Shown piece by piece: positions 62,244 to 64,000 of a DNA stretch of 64,000 nt (the first letter of the stretch is position 1; the number at the start of each line of letters is the position of its first letter). Both the position numbers and the translations under genes were made by a program. Origin of the DNA: DATARR01 sp044868005 (GTDB taxonomy: Bacteria > Acidobacteriota > Thermoanaerobaculia > Multivoradales > UBA5704); NCBI GenBank assembly GCA_044868005.1, contig JBIOVX010000044.1, positions 43,007 to 107,006 on the forward strand. The letters run 5' to 3'. The notes under the pieces were generated by a model. It saw only the letters and a list, made by a program, of their open reading frames with translations. It was not told where the DNA came from and ran no database searches.

Positions 62244-62604
62244 GGTGTGTCTCCTTCCTGTTTCCGCGTTCTCGAAGAGAGGGATTCCCTCCCTTCACGG
62301 GCTTATAGGGCAAGAGCTATGCCATGGTGGCGTAGGAGGGAAAGCCCGGTGGCGACATCCAAAATGTCCTCGAAATAGGACGCGGTTTGCCCTCCGAAGC
62401 CTCACCCCCTGTCCCCCTCTCCCTGACGGGCGAGGGGGGACGATTCACAGGCAGTCTTGCCAATAGGAGACCGCCTTTTTCGGCAGAACCCTTCGCCGTC
62501 GTTCCCCCTCGCCCGTCAGGGAGAGGGGGACAGGGGGTGAGGCTTCGGAGGGCAAACCCGCTGTATCACCACGTAAATCTTGAATCTTGGATACCATCCC
62601 CTTC
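62244..62604. other. Intergenic region with long inverted repeat
   Basis: About 360 bp between divergent genes, dominated by the perfect 55-bp inverted repeat at 62384-62558. No gene is supported here. Confidence 0.6.
62384..62558. repeat. Perfect 55-bp inverted repeat, dispersed element
   Basis: The arm GGTTTGCCCTCCGAAGCCTC... runs from 62384 to 62438. Its exact reverse complement is 62504-62558. The 65-nt spacer (62439-62503) is unpaired. It can form a 55-bp cruciform or RNA hairpin. A diverged copy is at 5869-6014. Inner parts carry CCCCCTCTCCCTGACGGG, also found in dispersed repeats of other genomes. Confidence 0.93.
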
Positions 62605-63972
62605 ATGTTCATGCGCCGACCCGCGATCGTCCTCGCCCTTCTCGGATTCCTGCTCCTCGCCGGCCCCGCCGCCGCCGCGCAGCAGGATGCCGGCCATGGC
62701 GGGCCCGTGGTGCCGGTCCTGCTCGGACTGGTGATCATCCTGCTCGCCGCCAAGCTCGGCGGCGAGCTCTTCGAACGCATCCACCAGCCGTCCGTGCTGG
62801 GCGAGCTGATCTTCGGCATGGCGATCGGCAACCTGGCGCTCCTCGGCTTCGCCGGGCTGGATCTGCGCTCGTCGGTGGGCCTCGAGATCCTCGCCCAGCT
62901 TGGCGTGATCCTGCTGCTGTTCCAGGTCGGCCTGGAGTCGAACGTCAAGGACATGCTCTCGGTGGGGTGGTCGAGCCTGCTGGTGGCGGTGCTCGGGGTC
63001 GTCGCTCCGTTCTTCCTCGGCTGGGGCGTCTCGGCGTGGATGCTGCCGCGGGAAGACACCCTGGTGCACGTGTTCATCGGCGCCACCCTCTGCGCCACCA
63101 GCGTCGGCATCACGGCGCGCGTGCTGGCGGACCTCGGCAAGCTCGCCGCCCGGGAGTCGAAGATCGTCCTCGGCGCGGCCGTTATCGACGACGTCCTCGG
63201 CCTGGTCATCCTCTCGGTGGTGGTGGGCACCATCAGCGCCGCCAATACGGGTGGCAGCCTCGACCTTCTGGCCACGCTGGTCATCGTCGGCAAGGCGCTG
63301 GCGTTCCTCGTCGGCGCCATCCTCGCCGGCGGCTGGCTCTCCCGGAAGGTATTCCGGCTGGCGGGCGTCTTCAGGATCCAGGGGATGCTTCTCGCGCTGT
63401 CTCTCGCCGCCTGCTTTCTCCTCGCCTATCTGGCGGACCGTATCGGCCTCGCCACCATCGTCGGTGCTTTCGCCGCCGGGCTGATCCTCGACGGCGTGAT
63501 CTACCAGGATCTGGGCGACCGCACCAAGCATTCGATCGAGGAGCTCATCAAGCCCATCGCGGGCTTCCTGGTGCCGGTCTTCTTCGTGCTCATGGGCGTG
63601 CGGGTGGAACTCGCGAGCTTCGGCCGGGGGGAGGTGCTGGGATTCGCGGCGCTGCTCTGCCTCGCCGCCATCCTGGGCAAGATGATCTGCGCCGCCGGCG
63701 TGCTGGAGCGGCGGCTCGACCGCCTCTCCGTGGCGGTCGGCATGGTGCCGCGGGGCGAGGTCGGCCTGATCTTCGCCGGCATCGGCGCGCAGCTCCTGCT
63801 GCACGGCGAGCGGGTGATCTCGCCGCCGATCTATGCGGCGGTGGTGGTGATGGTGATCGTGACGACGCTCATCACGCCGCCGGCGCTCAAAGCCACTCTG
63901 GCGCGGGGGGTCCGGAAGGAGGCGGCGCTGCGGAAGGAGAAGGCGCCGCGGGAGCCGGTGCGGTTGGGGTGA
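62605..63972 (+). CDS. Cation/proton antiporter (CPA2, KefB/NapA-like)
   Basis: About 455 residues with 12-13 helices. After a signal-like first helix (IVLALLGFLLLAGPAAAAQ), the core reads IHQPSVLGELIFGMAIGNL, LAQLGVILLLFQVGLES, GATLCATSVGITARVLADLG and LGAAVIDDVLGLVIL. This ID-D region is the ion-binding helix-5 motif of CPA2 antiporters. No TrkA-N/RCK domain follows, so it is a short Na+(K+)/H+ antiporter. Start uncertain: TTG 62587, ATG 62605 or ATG 62611. The IR lies just upstream. Confidence 0.9.
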   Translation: MFMRRPAIVLALLGFLLLAGPAAAAQQDAGHGGPVVPVLLGLVIILLAAKLGGELFERIHQPSVLGELIFGMAIGNLALLGFAGLDLRSSVGLEILAQLGVILLLFQVGLESNVKDMLSVGWSSLLVAVLGVVAPFFLGWGVSAWMLPREDTLVHVFIGATLCATSVGITARVLADLGKLAARESKIVLGAAVIDDVLGLVILSVVVGTISAANTGGSLDLLATLVIVGKALAFLVGAILAGGWLSRKVFRLAGVFRIQGMLLALSLAACFLLAYLADRIGLATIVGAFAAGLILDGVIYQDLGDRTKHSIEELIKPIAGFLVPVFFVLMGVRVELASFGRGEVLGFAALLCLAAILGKMICAAGVLERRLDRLSVAVGMVPRGEVGLIFAGIGAQLLLHGERVISPPIYAAVVVMVIVTTLITPPALKATLARGVRKEAALRKEKAPREPVRLG

Positions 63973-63976
63973 GTAG

Positions 63977-63997
63977 GGGCGGGGCTTGTCCCCGCCC
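63977..63997. repeat. GGGCGGGG hairpin, second copy of dispersed element
   Basis: GGGCGGGG (63977-63984) pairs with CCCCGCCC (63990-63997) around loop CTTGT, the complement of the ACAAG loop at 28762-28766. So it is the same repeat in the other orientation, four bases after the antiporter stop and cut by the window end. Confidence 0.7.
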
Positions 63998-64000
63998 AAT

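Overview
The window is a GC-rich bacterial chromosome segment, densely packed on both strands, with many 4-nt ATGA stop/start overlaps. No tRNA, rRNA, CRISPR array, prophage or insertion-sequence transposase was recognised. The gene mix suggests an uncultured soil or sediment Acidobacteriota, perhaps near Thermoanaerobaculia: secreted BNR/VPS10-type and 'DGTxxGT' repeat proteins, several FecR/ECF-type regulators, an S9 peptidase, an M48 lipoprotein, KamA with ATP-grasp partners, and dispersed palindromes. This placement is inference from gene style, not phylogeny.

Layout. 1-5816 (minus): ECF sigma factor, zinc-finger/FecR anti-sigma-like protein, and an ABC-2 exporter with two ATPases. 6036-8389 (minus): hybrid histidine kinase and receiver protein. 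8468-14327: GH47 mannosidase broken by a one-base frameshift, alpha/beta hydrolase, Rpn-like nuclease, lytic transglycosylase, phosphodiesterase lipoprotein. 14443-21978 looks like an accessory island: a TPR-CHAT protease overlapping an LCAT-like lipase/acyltransferase, an XRE-type HTH regulator, a small conserved protein with a strong promoter and structured leader, and a 19/20-bp repeat array. 21979-28734: rhodanese selenoprotein, a KamA/ATP-grasp/ATP-grasp-GNAT operon, methyltransferase, HIT protein, MDR reductase. 28793-44928: secreted BNR protein, vanadium haloperoxidase-like protein, 'DGTxxGT'/PA14 protein, AhpD-like selenoprotein pair, S9 peptidase, AraC/methyltransferase/ferredoxin operon, sulfatase, adenosine deaminase. 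44950-53854: Kazal-like lipoprotein, Tim44-like and TPM proteins, three large membrane proteins of glycosyltransferase or YfhO type, and a DUF433/DUF5615 toxin-antitoxin pair. 53927-63972: aquaporin, OmpA, SDR, S33-type hydrolase, selD, YceH, ECF sigma, cold-shock protein, M48 protease, cation/proton antiporter.

Main results. (1) Three genes contain an in-frame TGA exactly where a redox cysteine is expected: selD (U19), a rhodanese (U103, motif C-T-U) and an AhpD-like protein (U82, motif C-x2-U). The organism therefore probably decodes selenocysteine, and a standard gene caller would truncate all three. (2) The TPR-CHAT protease has an intact His/Cys dyad and is translationally coupled to a lipase with an intact Ser/Asp/His triad. 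This is a candidate protease-activated membrane-attack (defence) module. (3) A 19-unit palindromic repeat array lies between convergent genes. (4) Many genes have a TANNNT -10 box only 5-9 nt before the start codon and no Shine-Dalgarno, which points to widespread leaderless transcription. One such box is shared by two divergent genes.
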